Positions 12,268-24,700 of a DNA stretch of 64,000 nt are shown here, one piece after another. Source of the DNA: Tipula vernalis (Eukaryota; Arthropoda; Insecta; Diptera; Tipulidae); the NCBI GenBank assembly GCA_958295665.1, contig OY282558.1, forward strand, positions 50,041,389-50,105,388, written 5' to 3'. The notes under the pieces are model-generated. The model did no database searches. It saw only the letters and a list, made by a program, of their open reading frames with translations, and was not told the origin of the DNA. A program made the position numbers and the translations under genes. Positions within the stretch are counted from its first letter, which is position 1. Each line of letters opens with the position of its first letter.

Positions 12268-15200
12268 CTATTGTGCATCCCCAGAAAGTTTCACGTGGAG
12301 GTTCAAGTGCTTGATAAACGCCACCGGCTCTTGCATATTTAAAGGGCCGACGTTAGGCCACTGTATTGTGTATGCATGGAGGAATTTAAGTCTTTTATGG
12401 ATTATAGCATCACACGTGAATAGTAGATGTTCGGATGTTTCCCTTTCCAGGTTGCAAAATCTACAACGGTCTGTAGGGTACTTTCCCATTTTCTCCAGAT
12501 GTCCATTAAAAGGACCATGTCCTGTTATGTACCAGGTGAGGGATTTTAGAGACTGTCTATCCATCTTGATTGCCTGATCTAAACGTCTAATATCATAGCT
12601 TAATAGTTTTTTGGTCTGTCTCATCCCAATGGAGAACTCCCGGAATATTTTCATATGTTTTTGTTCCCAATTCCTTATGCCATTTGCCAGATGGCTCTTG
12701 GAGTAACCAATACTAGGCTCGGCGCCAAGGAAAGGGCACTCCGCTGCCTCTTTTGCACAGCGGTCTGCAGCCTCGTTTCCCTATATTTCGGGATGGGGGG
12801 GCGGTACCACAAAAGGGTTACTTTGTTTTCCCTGCTGAGTTCTAGAAGGTTGCAATAGCAGCTCCAGATTATTTTGGAATAGAAGACAGATGCTCCTAAG
12901 ACAAGCAATGCCGCCTGGCCGTCCGAGATTACGTAAACCCGATTATACCCGCACCAGTACCCACCCCTGATTTTGAACCGTCAGTGTACCATATGGAGAC
13001 GTGACTGGGTAAGTAGGAGATGATACTCCCCGCTTGTTCCGTGTCGGGTATTTCAATCGTGAAATTCCTCCGGCAGTCAATAGTTTTAACCATCACGTCT
13101 GATAGTTGGATTATTTCCTCGTCCAGATTCAATTTGTCCTGGATGCTATTATGTCCTGGTCTAATAGTTTTAATTGGAGATGCTATTTTCAGATTGACTG
13201 CCCTTGAACCAGCTACTCTTTTAAGGTGCAAGTGTAGTGGTGAGAGCCCCAATAGCTTCTCAAGAGCAGCTGTATGGCAGGTTTTCATTGCTCCCGTTAC
13301 ACTCAAACAAGCTAGCCTTTGGATCCTATGCAATATTGAGCAGGCACCACTCTGCTCCTTATTGATCTTACGATGGTTGAGTATAACCAAAGTGCCATTT
13401 GGGGATTTAGACCCCACGTTTTGCCAATCATTGTTTGGCAGGTGAAATGCGTCCTGTTTGCCTTTTTTGTGATATATTTTTAAAACGGGTTCCATGTCAG
13501 TTTCTGATCAAGTATCACTCCCAGGTACTTAACCTCCGTCGCCATTTGGAAAATTTCCCCATTTAGAGATAGAGGTGGGAGAATTATTTTCCTCCGATTT
13601 GTAAAGAAAGTACAAATAATTTAGTTGGGGTTTACTCTAAGGCCCGTCTCAATACACCAGTCGCTTACCAACTCGAGCTCATATTGCATACGTTCCGCTA
13701 TTGTACTCTCGAATTTCCTCCTGACCATTAAGACTAGATCGTCCGGTTAGGTGATATTCGAGAAGTGAGAGTTTTTTAATCTTACAAGTAGTCCATCCAT
13801 CACGAGTAGTCACAAAAGGGGTGAGAGAACTCCCCTCTGGGGACAACCCCTGGTAGCCGCAATCGTGATGGTTTTATCACCAAAGGAGGCCCTTTATTCC
13901 CCTTGCATGTGCTTGTTCTTGAATCATTTCGAACTTGGTATTGTCAAAAGCCCCTTGAATATCGATGAAGGAGCATAACAAAACCTCTTTATTCCGAAGT
14001 GTATGTTCGATATTTGTTGTCAGCTCGTGGAGCGCTGTTTCTGTCGATCTCCCAGCCTGATATGCATGTTGGCTGGGGTCTAGAGGATGCCTTAGGAGGG
14101 CATTGGATCTAATATGTAGGCCCAGTATATTCTCCATGGTTTTCAGAATAAAAGATGTGAGGCTAATAGGTAGGTCTATAAGACCTGACGTCCTCTGCGG
14201 ATCTTCTTCCCGTTTTCGGGATAAAAACCATCCGCACCTCCCTCCAGCTTCTTGGAACATATTTTAAGCTGTAGCTGGCTCTAAAGAGTCTAATCAAATA
14301 AGGCAACAGTATTTGTAGGCCTTGCTTTAAAAATGCAGGATATATAGAATCCCCTCCCGGCGATTTAAAGGGACCAAAGGAATTGACGGCCCATCTTATT
14401 TTTCCGGGAGTGAAGATATCTCTTAAGAACCTGTAAGCTTCCTTTGGAATCAGGTAGGGATGCTCGCTCTCTACATCTAGGTTTTGCTGGCCTCCAAGGA
14501 CAGTACACTCTGGGAAATGGCCTTTCACCAGGCATTCGAGAGTTTCCTCTCTGGATGTAGTTGTCTCTCCATTCGGTTTTCTTACAGATCCCAATGGAAT
14601 TCGGTGGTCCAAGGAGAGTGCCTTCTGGAGTCGACAAGCCGCAGGCAGCCTATCTATTTTTTCACAGAAGTTTCTCCAGCTCGACCTCTTGCTTTTCCTA
14701 AGAGCGACGTTATACTGGGTAAGAGTCATTTGATAGGTTGTCCAATCGTTTGTCCTCTTAGCTCTGTTGAAAAGTTTACGAACCTCTCGTCTTTTGGTTT
14801 CCAGGGTGTGGTTCCACCAAGGAACATCCCTTGTCCCCCTGATACGAACCATGGATGAGCTTGAGTGGTAGGCATCAATAATTGCCTCGGTACAGTGCTT
14901 GAAACTCTATCGAGATCCTCAATAGAGTTTATGTTGGTCTGTAGACGAGTTACGTTATCATAAAGTCTTTCAATATCGACTGGCCAATTAGTACGTTTTG
15001 GTATTCTTACTACCGATTCTCGTTTTGAAGGGGTTTTAATATCAAACCTGATATACATGTGATCCAAAAAGGATGTTTTCTTTGACACATGCCAGTCCAG
15101 AATTGTACCAGAGGCACCCATGTCAGACAGGGTAATATCTAGCACCTCCTTCCTGACTGCATTCACAAAAGTCGCATCGTTCCCTTTATTATTAATAATT

Positions 15201-15696
15201 ATATTTTTTGTTAAACAAAATTCAAAAAGTTGCTCACCTCTGATGTTGGTGTCACTACTTCCCCATACTATGTGGTGTGAATTTGCATCGCAACCGATGA
15301 TAAATTTTTGGTGATGAGTCGTGCAGTAATTAACGAATCTCTGTACCGGTTCTGGAGGTGGGTCGTCTTCGTCCCCGGGAAAATATACCGAAGCACAGTT
15401 GGCCTCCTTTGTGTAATGTCCCTGGAAATAAATTCATTAATGGAGAATATATATAGTGTCGAGCGACAAAGAATTGCTGTCCTCGGCCTATCCACTTCCG
15501 TGTTGTAAATTAGCTTACCTGTTCTACTCGGCAAACCTTTGATTTTTCCATTGTCGGCCCACGGCTCCTGAATGAGCGCTATGTCCCAGTTCTCTATTAA
15601 AAAAAAGCGGCTTAGGTTATAAGTGGCCGCCTTGGATTGATGAAGATTTAGCTGCACACATCTCAAGGATGTGTGGTGTGTTGAATGGTGCATCAT
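12268..15696 (-). pseudogene. LINE ORF2: endonuclease, RT, RNase H
   Basis: Minus-strand ORF2 of the LINE. The endonuclease starts at 15696 (SLRCVQLNLHQSKAATYNLS) and has the catalytic block GCDANSHHIVWGSSDTNIRG near 15240-15300, then LDITLSDMGASGTILDWHVS. The RT includes FKSPGGDSIYPAFLKQGLQI, HAYQAGRSTETALHELTTNI, SFIDIQGAFDN and RGVLSPLLW. The active-site box near 13740-13750 reads stop-PDD instead of YADD or FADD. RNase H has SIWYTDGSKSGVGTGAGIIG (about 12930-12990). The C end has CRFCNLERETSEHLLFTC near 12410-12470. Multiple frame breaks disrupt it. Confidence 0.88.
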
Positions 15697-15704
15697 CTTC
15701 CCGT

Positions 15705-16694
15705 TTATTTTGATATGGGCTCTGAATAGCCTTGTTCTCCCTTTTTGGGCTGTGATTGTGCCACCCTGTCCCTTGGGCTCAAACCGTGGCTTTTCCCCTT
15801 CTTACTCTGGCTTGGTCTTGGCCTTGTCACACCTGATGTGCTAGGCCTATTCGTCCTGCCATGCTCAGGGGCAGCTCTGGCGCGTTCCACGTCTTTCGCC
15901 GCCGCCATCTTTGGTGGTTCCGGTATCCTCCGCACGACCGCTCTGACGACCGACTCTCTCCTCTCAACTCTTTGTTCTGGATCGCCAACCGGCGAAGTAT
16001 CTTCTAAAAAGATTTTGGGGCGAGGAAGCTCGTCCTCCCTGACCACTTTAATGGTTGCCCCCTCCCATAGCTTTAGTTATGGTATGACGGCTGTAAGCCA
16101 CTCCGCCGTGTCCTCGTCCGCACAGTTAACTGTGAGCCATCCGTTCCTAGTACGGCAGCCCAGAAAGTTGTCTAGCGGCAGATCTGCCATTGTTTCCATA
16201 ATGGTATCGTGGATTTCCAAGATCTGGGTAATACCCAGCTTGACATCTGGGAAGCTTTGGTCGATGATTTCCAACCTGATTGATTTGGTTGTTTCGCTGC
16301 AGCTAGGTACGGTGGTATTCCTAGGACTCACACTCGCCTCGAGTTTGGGGGCACCTTCCGCTCCCTTTGGTGAGAGGCTGGACCTCTTCTCCCGTTTTTG
16401 TGCTAGACCCTTAGGGGTAGATCCGTCTGACCGGCGCCGCTTGGTCGTTACATTTGGATCTCTGTCCTTTATCTTCATTCGGCACTGCTCCGCGGCGACA
16501 TCGTGAGGCGCACCTGACTGTTTTAAGTGGGTCAGGCGCTTCCTTGCGGCAATGCTAAGGCTTGGCCTTGTTTTGGTTTCGAGCTCCATGAACGCGAGAT
16601 TCTCTCTGACCTCTGTTGTTGTTGAGGTAGATTGGGTCTCAACCTGTACTGGCCAATAAGTGCCACGAGTCGGTGAGCTAACTACGGTATCCAT
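15705..16694 (-). pseudogene. LINE ORF1, one in-frame stop
   Basis: About 329 codons from the ATG at 16694, broken only by a TAA at 16077-16079; the same frame continues to 15705. It contains SFPDVKLGITQILEIHDTIM and RNGWLTVNCADEDTAEWLTA, then after the stop KLWEGATIKVVREDELPRPK, matching the nucleic-acid-binding ORF1 of R1/LOA-type LINEs. The tail is basic, Ser/Pro-rich and likely disordered. It is followed almost directly by ORF2 at 15696, the usual tight ORF1-ORF2 spacing. Confidence 0.8.
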
Positions 16695-17216
16695 TAGCAG
16701 GGCCTGTTAGGCCCTTGTCATCTACCGAGAGTGGTGCGTTTAGAGAAGCACTGCCTCATTATTTTTTATATTACTTGTGTCCCTACAATAGATCTTGTTT
16801 GAGGAAAGAAGGTCCACCACAGCACCCTCTTACTGTGGTAAGGCTAATTGAAACCGGAGGTCGCCAGGTATCCGGAGTTCCGTTCTAGAGACCAACTAAC
16901 CCATGATCATTCATCCCTCGGCGCACGTGTCTCACCTTGTATTTGAGGTTTTTGTCAAGGTTATTCCTTCCTTAAGCGTCGTACTTTAGCTTGTTGTTCG
17001 GTAAACAGAACAAACAGTTACCGGTGGTCACCACGGGGAGGTAGCACGTACACTTGCGAACTGCGATTAGGTTACTCCTCAAACGATCGTGAGCCCCAGG
17101 CAGGACTGCCTAAAACATGACCAGAACAGCCTGCTGGAGCTCACTCTCCTGAAGGTTACGGAGCTGGTAATTACTACACAGCTTTGTTCCTCCCTTCACC
17201 AGACGCCTAGATCACC

Positions 17217-17229
17217 TTGTACTGCCTAC
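17217..17229. other. LINE target-site duplication, right copy
   Basis: TTGTACTGCCTAC, identical to 12196-12208, at the 5' end of the minus-strand LINE. Confidence 0.95.
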
Positions 17230-17259
17230 ATTAGCTGCTTAAAAATTTGCTTATACCCG

Positions 17260-17279
17260 AAATCACGTCGGGATCACCA
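17260..17279 (-). promoter_or_regulatory. Gypsy primer-binding site (tRNA-Trp type)
   Basis: On the minus strand this reads TGGTGATCCCGACGTGATTT. It is complementary, with one mismatch, to the 3' end of eukaryotic tRNA-Trp as I recall it (AAATCACGTCGGGGTCACCA). It lies five bases inside the right LTR, where minus-strand DNA synthesis would be primed. Confidence 0.8.
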
Positions 17280-17284
17280 ATATT

Positions 17285-17695
17285 TGGGAATAAGGCTGAT
17301 GTTTATTGTATACAATCGCCACAGCCAATGCGGGTATATGTTAATGCAGATTATAGATAGTAGTAATGGTTGCACTTCAATAATTCAACAAAAATGGTTA
17401 TTAAAAAATCCAATACGGATGATGTAGCAACAAATAAAACTTTTATTCACAATAATATTTAAACACACATGTATTTCATTAATTTTCGCTCTTTTCGCGT
17501 CGGTACTACTTGAAATATTTTACTCCACTCTTCTGTTATTTCTCTTTTTTTTTGTGCAATTTCATATTCGTCCAACAAACAAATTCTCAATAATCTACCT
17601 CGTCCGGGCATGTTCGTGTCTCAACCAACCGTATGAAATCAAAAGAATACAACGACGACTATCGCAGTTGCTCTCGAGCAACTTCAAACGCCACA
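17285..17695 (-). repeat. 5' LTR of the gypsy element (long form)
   Basis: 411 bp, starting TGGGAATAAGGCTG and ending AACGCCACA on the plus strand. It matches 7604-7825 at both ends. Its middle holds about 190 bp not seen in the other LTR, so one copy has suffered a deletion or the other an insertion. Confidence 0.75.
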
Positions 17696-20544
17696 AAGGA
17701 GGAAAATTCTTTAATAAATCTTTTGGAAAATGGAGAATTTATTATTTTCTAGTAAAAAATTTCCACTATACCTATACAATGAAGGGCGCTATGGTCTAGT
17801 GAGTGTAGAATTGTGCACGTAGCCAAATTATTTTATTGTATTTTTCTAAAAGGAACGCTTTAACCTGAGCTTATTTCTTACAGCGTCGAAAAGGAGCTTT
17901 TAAGCTTAAACATTATAAAAAATATTCATAGAGTATAGCAATTCATTTAGCGATAAACAAGCAATAAATTCAGAACAGCAGAATGTTGATTTTTGCAAAC
18001 AAACCGAAAGCTTGGATTTTAATTTTCCCAGGAAGCTCTCTAATTTTGAAGAAATATTTTGGCCACTAACGAATTGATTGAAAGTAAATCAAGAAACATT
18101 TTCAAAGTAAAAGCTTTATCAATCATTGATCTTCAACTATCTAAATAAACTTTATTCAATGAAGCTTTCTTAAATTGTTTCGTATTGTTCGTACTGGAAC
18201 CCATTTTTCCCGGAAAGATTGTTTAAAACCGTTAGTAAATATGGGTTAGCTAACCCCTCTCTATTTTCAAACTAATTCTTATGTCACCACTGTACCTTTC
18301 ATTATAAATTTTACTCCTCTTCAATAACTCATCATGATCATCAGTAATATTTAAATCAAATAATTACATTTTGTCTAAAAAAAACATTAAATTTGTGTAG
18401 TCTAAAAGCCCGCACATTTAACAAACCATCACCCTTATTTTGTTTTTGTACATTTTAAAATTAACTGCCAAGATACAAAATAATAAATAAAAGAAAGTAA
18501 AAGCAAAAAAATCGATTTCCGTTCCCCCCTCCCCCAAGTTGAAAAAACATTTTCGGAAAAACTTTACGTTTGTAAAATTTGTTTCGAATAATTACTTCAT
18601 CATAATACAATATAATCATACATATATACTGGCTATCTTGTGTAACATTCATAAAACATCTTTATTTCACATCCGTATTTTATATGTGTGGACGGACTAC
18701 AAAAAGCCTATAAAAAACTTTTCCATTTCTTACATAATTTTCCATGGAAAATAAGCCAAACAATAAAAAAACAAAAAAACAAAATAAACATCTGGTCATT
18801 GTGCTGCTATTTGGGAGCTTTTTTACGTATATTTAAATATATGACACACAAAAGAAAATTCACATTAAAAATTTAAAATGGAAATTGTTTTGTCTTGTTA
18901 AACAAATAACAAAAAAAAAAGAAACACGCAAAACTTTTTACTTAAATTTTCTCCTTGGTGTGGAAAAATCACCTTTACAAAAAAATATAAAATAACAACG
19001 ATATCGTCACTTTATAGTAGAAAGTAGAGGCAAACAAATTTTGTGATCGATTAATTACCAAACACAAAAACTTTGTAATTAGTCCCGACCCTACCTCTCG
19101 CCTCACGTATACCATATAAATTTATTCGAACAACTGCAACGAAGCGAAACATAAACAGACAAAATGAATAAATGGCAATGTCAGGGTACCTGAGTACGTA
19201 CGTACATACATATTTAGAATAAATTTAATAAAATTTAATTTTTTTGCTATCTCGAATAAATTTAATGAAAATATGTTGGTTTAAGTACATCTGTCTCGCG
19301 TAATATGTATAATGTTTATACATTTTATACTACAAGCAGAGGAACGAGTAGGAGCACGAGTAACAAAAAACGAGAAAAATTACATGATTTTCTTCCAAGC
19401 TTTTTATTTTTTTATTCGTAAGATTTAATCTTAACCCTCAGGTAAATACAACGGTAATAAAAACTGAAATAAAATTAAATTTTCTTATTTTAATATTTTT
19501 TTATGATTTTCAAAAAAACATAAAATATACATACAAATAGTATTTTCATCTTCAGATTTTTCTTCTTTTTTGGTATTTTCATGTATGTATGTATGCGCTT
19601 ATAAATATTGAAGGAAGCTTTTTTTTCGTTTGGTAAGTTGTTATTGCTGTGTGTATGTAATAATCATAATCATAAAAAAATGATATTTTGTGGAAAAGTG
19701 CATGCGATTATAAAAATGAATGTGATGTAAATAAAATGGAAAATTGAGCGATCAAATTGTTCCACATCACATATAATCTCTGATTTTGTTTGTCTTGTTT
19801 GAATCAAAATTGTTATGTCTAGTCTGGAATACACAAAAAAAATATGGATATTTTCTTAAGCTTTACACAGCATAACGCTATTATACCATTAGATTTTTAT
19901 AAGTATTCGGATAATATTGGTCATACAATATTTATCACGTTGTTAGTGCAAAATTGTTTATTTTATGTTTACGTTTTACAATTGTGCACATAATCCTTAT
20001 ATCGATTAGATGAGCGAATAAATTTTTAAACTGCACTATAATAATGCTAGAAAAAATCTCTTCTTGGACTTAATCGTATTATTTTATTTAACAAGCAACT
20101 TTAAGCATAATTTTTATGATTTTTTCCACATTATTTGATTCTTCAAACAAATGTTTGGTTTTTTATGTAAGCGGAATTAATTAAAGTTTTAAATTTTCAA
20201 CAAGTTGGGTTTGGATTTTACGAAAAATTCAGGTTTTTATAATTAGTTTGTTAAAAACAAAAATAAAAATATTTGCTAGTTTTACGAACTTCAAATCGGT
20301 TTTAATTCAAAGCCAAATTAAAAGCTCTGCTTAATTAATAAATTTTTGGAATTCTAAAAACTCAAAAAATAATGTTCAAAAAATGATAAAAATTTAGAAA
20401 GAATAAGCATGAAGTAAAAATTTCGACTCGAATCAGCTCAAAAGTAATAAGCTCAACTTTTATCGTCCTTAAATTTAACCTAATTTGCCCTTCCCCCTTT
20501 CAGACACCAATTCCTGAGATTCATAAAATTACATGGTTTGAGCT
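17696..20544 (+). other. AT-rich intron, no gene seen
   Basis: Nearly 3 kb of intron with many A and T homopolymers and TACA/GTAT microsatellite tracts (for example near 19195-19210 and 19580-19595). The short open frames have biased, low-complexity translations and no motifs. Confidence 0.6.
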
Positions 20545-21150
20545 ATCTTCAGCTAAGAACCACGGGCTTCGTTCGTCGCAACCGTCTTACTGGGTTTGGG
20601 TTGATCACCATTCGACGCAAATCCGAATTTTCATGTTGACTAAGGTACTGTAAGTGTTTCGTCGCATATTTCTTAATTTCTTCACTGCCGAATTCCATTT
20701 TTATGTACCATGGCGCGTTGACCATACTACGCAAGATTTTATTTTGAAAAGTTTAAATTACTTTTACGTTAGTTTTCTTGGTACATCCCCATCTGCCGAT
20801 ATAATAGCAGTTTATTATGTATTGTTAGCTCAGAGTTCCTTCCTATGAGCCTTCCTATGATGTTTAACTCTTCTTTTTTTCTTTTTAACACGGTCTTTCC
20901 AGATGAGTTTAGCATCAAGGATCGTTCCTAAGTACTTTGCCGTGTTTGCTTGTGGAATTGATTGCGAATTCAGTCGAAAAGGTTGGTAAAGTTTATATGT
21001 ACAGATATAGTTTCGTTAAATTGAAGGCGCCATTTCTTCGTCCAACGACTCAATGAATTAGCAGCATTTTGTAAATTATTGGTAGCAAGTGAAATATTCT
21101 CATACGCCAGCATAAGCATCAACAATTTTGCCGATTTCAACCGATTGGCT
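20545..21150 (-). mobile_element. Jockey-type LINE 3' fragment
   Basis: The minus-strand translation follows the C-terminal part of jockey-clade ORF2 in order. SLSRWTKKWRLQFNETISVH lies at about 21010-21065, ANTAKYLGTILDAKLIWKDR at about 20885-20945, the NKLLLYRQMG block at about 20800-20830, MRSMVNAPWYIK at about 20700-20734 and VRRLRRTKP near 20560, ending at a stop at about 20549. Frame breaks occur between blocks. The matching RT core upstream of this part is found at 30965-31140 (see findings). Confidence 0.75.
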
Positions 21151-21290
21151 TATTTTTGATACTTACCGTCACAAAACGATACACTAATACAAACAACGTA
21201 AATGACAGCACACAATAACAAAATGTATCTTATACTCCTTGTATGTATACAAAATTCTCAAAAGGCAGTGAGGAATTTTGCGACCAAAAT
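21128..21290. repeat. Copy of a dispersed ~150-bp terminal repeat
   Basis: Shares CACACAATA, ATGTAT, TATACAAAATTCTC and TTTTGCGACCAAAAT in order with the foldback element ends at 25440-25600 (inverted), 30048-30158 and 30890-30964. The block ends in GCGACCAAAATG. It appears to be one terminus of the same transposon family, in a diverged form. Confidence 0.6.
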
Positions 21291-21312
21291 GTATGTACTG
21301 ATTTCAAGAATA

Positions 21313-21418
21313 CCATAGTTCAGTGATTCTCAACCACTGTGCCGTGCCACTTTTGTGTGCCGCGAAATTCTAAAAGTGTGCCGCAACAAAAAAAAGGTTG
21401 AGAATCACTGCCATAGTT
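21313..21418. mobile_element. hAT MITE (Charlie/SPIN-like) with 8-bp duplication
   Basis: A 90-bp element at 21321-21410 with perfect terminal inverted repeats CAGTGATTCTCAACC and GGTTGAGAATCACTG. It is flanked by identical 8-bp target duplications CCATAGTT at 21313-21320 and 21411-21418. The termini match the CAGNGNTTCTCAACC consensus of Charlie-type hAT elements and 8 bp is the hAT duplication size. It has no coding capacity. Confidence 0.93.
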
Positions 21419-21790
21419 GTTTCATGAATACAGAGAAACACAAAGACAACAACACCAGCATACAAGTAACAAAATCTTATATACTAAAACCACCAACAGA
21501 CATTGACGGTAAATATTTTCAAGCATATTTCATGTGCGTAGCAGGAGATCTTATAGCACACACAAACTGTTCAAATACATTTCACGCCACACAGTTTGTT
21601 TTTCGTTTGTGTTAATTTTGTTATTAAGCCTTGTGATATAATTCGCTGTAGCTACATTGCCTGCAAATATTCTATAATTATTTTTTGTGTGGTTCTTATA
21701 CACGGTGATGGCGTCGATTACCAGATGCACCACCTGCAACTTTTTGAAGTTGTTTTTCTATAATTTTCACATCTGCGGGCACGACCAGTA

Positions 21791-24700
21791 GTGCTAGTTT
21801 GGAATCGGATCGGCTCTGGATTATTACAGGGTAGCCAAATGAAGGGTAGCGCTAAAATCAAGGGGCTGGTTAAAGAACAAATCATAGACATTAAACTTAT
21901 TAAGCGACTCAATACTAAATGTCAATCACCAGAAGGTCAATCATGGAACGAGGCGATCATCGACATGCAAAAAACAGCCCTCGAACGTCACTGGGCTCTG
22001 TTTCAAAACAAACAGTTGGAAATAACTGAGTCACCTAACCTCACTGAACGCAGGCGCGCTCGTAATGAGGAGGTGGCTATAAGAATGACGACCTTGTATC
22101 ACAATACGAAGGAAAGGTTGTCCGCATTCATGAATATTGTCAAGCCTAATCATAATCGAACAGTGCCAAAGGTGAATGAAAGTATGCTGCCCAAATTCAA
22201 TGGTAGCTATACGGGTTGGACATCGTGGCGCGCCCAATTCGTTAGTAAAGTTTTGAACACCGAACTACCAGCTGATTCGAAAATCGATCTGCTCATGTCG
22301 GCATTGATTGGCGAAGCCAAGTCTTGCGCTGGTGAAACCGAGCATCGGGATAAGGACGAGTTGGATCGTATGTGGAGGAAATTAGAGGGTACCTACGACA
22401 ACCCGTTTCAAATTGTAACGGCTCATATCAATGCGATTCTGGACATTCCACCCATGGAATTCTGCCAACCAGATCGTCTACGTTCAATCATCGATACCAT
22501 TGAGCAAGAATTGCGGGCGTTAAATCGGTTTGATTGTAATACCGAGGCTTGGAGTCCATTTATGGCAGTGTTTATCTTGCGTAAACTGGACAAATCGACC
22601 AGAGCTGCATCGGAAATGGACCGCGATCCCGTTGCTCCACCATCACTTCGGGATCTGCTACCATTCCTCGAACGCCGTGTTCTAGCAATACGGAATTTAA
22701 AGGCCAATCAAGTGCCACAAGCTGGTCAACATAACCATAATAATATCTATCCACCGAATGAGAAGCGCAACAAGCGCTATGCTTCGGGTTTCCATGATAA
22801 TCACTCCAAACGCTCAAAAACGGATAGGGATAGATCAAACAACCAACAATCATCAAACTCATTCGCAAGTAATAAGAAAGTGGATACTTGTGTATACTGC
22901 AACGGAAATTACCCTACGTGGAATTGTAAGAAACTAGCTAAATTGGAATACACGGACCGACTGAATAAAATTAAAGATATGAATGTATGCAATTCTTGTC
23001 TATCAAATCAGCATTCACAAAACGAATGTACGTGGAAAGGGTGCAAAGGCTGTGACTATGCTAAAAATAATCGCATGAATTGTCCTAAATATCCTGTGAT
23101 GCGAGTAAATCATATCCAAAATAACCGTTACAACAATGTTCATAAACGACGAGGTAGCAGAAATCAACGTTCATCGTATCATATCAGCGTTGAGAATCCA
23201 ATTCCATCAGAAAGTATGCAGGCAAACCAAATAGCAATGGATGAACAATCCAATCACGACAATGGTATATCCATAATTGGCACGGCATTGTGTAGATTAC
23301 AACAACCGAACACGATAACTGGAAATGTTCGCATACTTTGTGACTCTGGATCACAGATTCATTTGATAGCACTAGAATGTGTTCAAAAGTGGAACCTCGT
23401 TCGGAAACCATGTAAAATTATGATTTCAACCATTGGTAACTCACGGCCGATGAAATCATTGGGCATGTTGGACTGCGTGTTGCGTCATCGCTTTGATTTA
23501 TCAGCTACAATGCCGGAACGTTTCGTCATTGACAACAAGATAACAGTTGTAAATCCACAGGAAGGGTTTAGGTGTCCACTTACTAGTCAGCTTTGTGATG
23601 ATAAACTCGCTGACCCAACATTTTCTGTACCTGGTCATGTTGATGCCTTAGTTGGTGTATCTACTTCGACATCGATCTTAGGCGACGGTATAGTCCGTTA
23701 CTCTTCGGAAGGTGATCGGTTTGTCGCGCAAGAATCAATGCTGGGCTGGGTCGTGTCTGGCTATGCAAGGCAATCGCAGCCTTTAACAACCTTATCATAC
23801 CATGTGGTCAAATCAGATTGCGATTTGGATAAACAGTTGGAACAATTTTGGTCTGTGGATAATTCCGAATCCCATACCCCTCGTACTGCCGAGGAACAAC
23901 GAGCTAAAGATATTTTTATGTCCACACACACTAGAGGAGTTGATGGTCATTACGTGGTTATGATCCCACTCAAGGAAAATCCAATACCACTTGGCCGTTC
24001 TCGTCATACAGCTTTCAATCGTTTCATCGGATTAGAAAAGCGTCTCAAAAAAAATGCGGAAATGGCTGCTGCATATAAAGAACTCATGCTGAATTACGTT
24101 GATTCAGGTCAATTGATTGCAGCTCCAACAGCTCCAGATAGTCCGAATAAGTCATACTACATACCATACCATATAATATCAAAGAAAAAATTTCGCGTCG
24201 TGTTTGATGCATCCTGTATAACATCATCGGGAGCATCATTCAACGATCAACAACTGCCGGGCGAGAAATTGCAAGCCGATCTATGTGAAACGTTGTTGCT
24301 GTTTCGAACGTACCGATTTGCCTTGACAGCGGATATCGTGAAGATGTCTCGCCAAATAAAGGTCCACCAGGATCAATGGGATTTCCAACGAATTTTTTTT
24401 TTCGTCCAGCAGCAAATGAACTCTACAACAATGCGCCAGGGACGAAGCAATACGGTTTCCGGCTGCTTCTGTGGCCACCCTGGCAAATTTTTACATAGAT
24501 GACTTCCTATCTAGTGCTGAAACATTGGAAGAAATAAAAACACTGCATAGCCAAATGATTGAAATGTTAGCTTCTGCTGGATTTGAATTAGCAAAATGGG
24601 CTGCCAGTAACTCGGAATTGGCTAAAGAACTTGTTCAAAATGAGTTGCTTGAAATCGAACTACAACCTAATACCGGGATATTAGGTATGATGTGGGATCC

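Larger units (their letters stand above)
12209..17216 (-). mobile_element. Full-length-looking LINE (RNase H-bearing, LOA/I type)
   Basis: A 5,008-bp non-LTR retrotransposon on the minus strand, flanked by perfect 13-bp duplications and ending in a 15-nt A tail (T run 12209-12223). It has a 5' UTR, ORF1 (16694-15705) and ORF2 (about 15696-12268) with apurinic-type endonuclease, RT, RNase H and a C-terminal Cys/His motif. RNase H after RT points to the I/LOA side of the LINE tree; the endonuclease text CVQLNLHQSKAAT suggests LOA, from memory. A nonsense codon in ORF1, frame changes in ORF2 and a ruined YADD box make it dead. Confidence 0.9.
7604..17695 (-). mobile_element. Ty3/gypsy LTR retrotransposon, interrupted by a LINE
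   Basis: Minus-strand element bounded by two diverged direct repeats (7604-7825 and 17285-17695) that share their outer ends and several internal blocks. A primer site matching tRNA-Trp lies next to the right (5') LTR and a purine-rich tract next to the left (3') LTR. Gag, protease, RT, RNase H and integrase follow in that order from about 12001 to 7863. The 5-kb LINE at 12209-17216 sits between the primer site and gag. Excluding it, the element is about 5.1 kb. I saw no target duplication at the outer ends. Stops and frameshifts make it inactive. Confidence 0.85.

Noticed and set aside
15745..16506. Long plus-strand open frame of 253 codons
   Set aside because: Antisense shadow of LINE ORF1; its translation has no motif and it overlaps a better-supported minus-strand protein.
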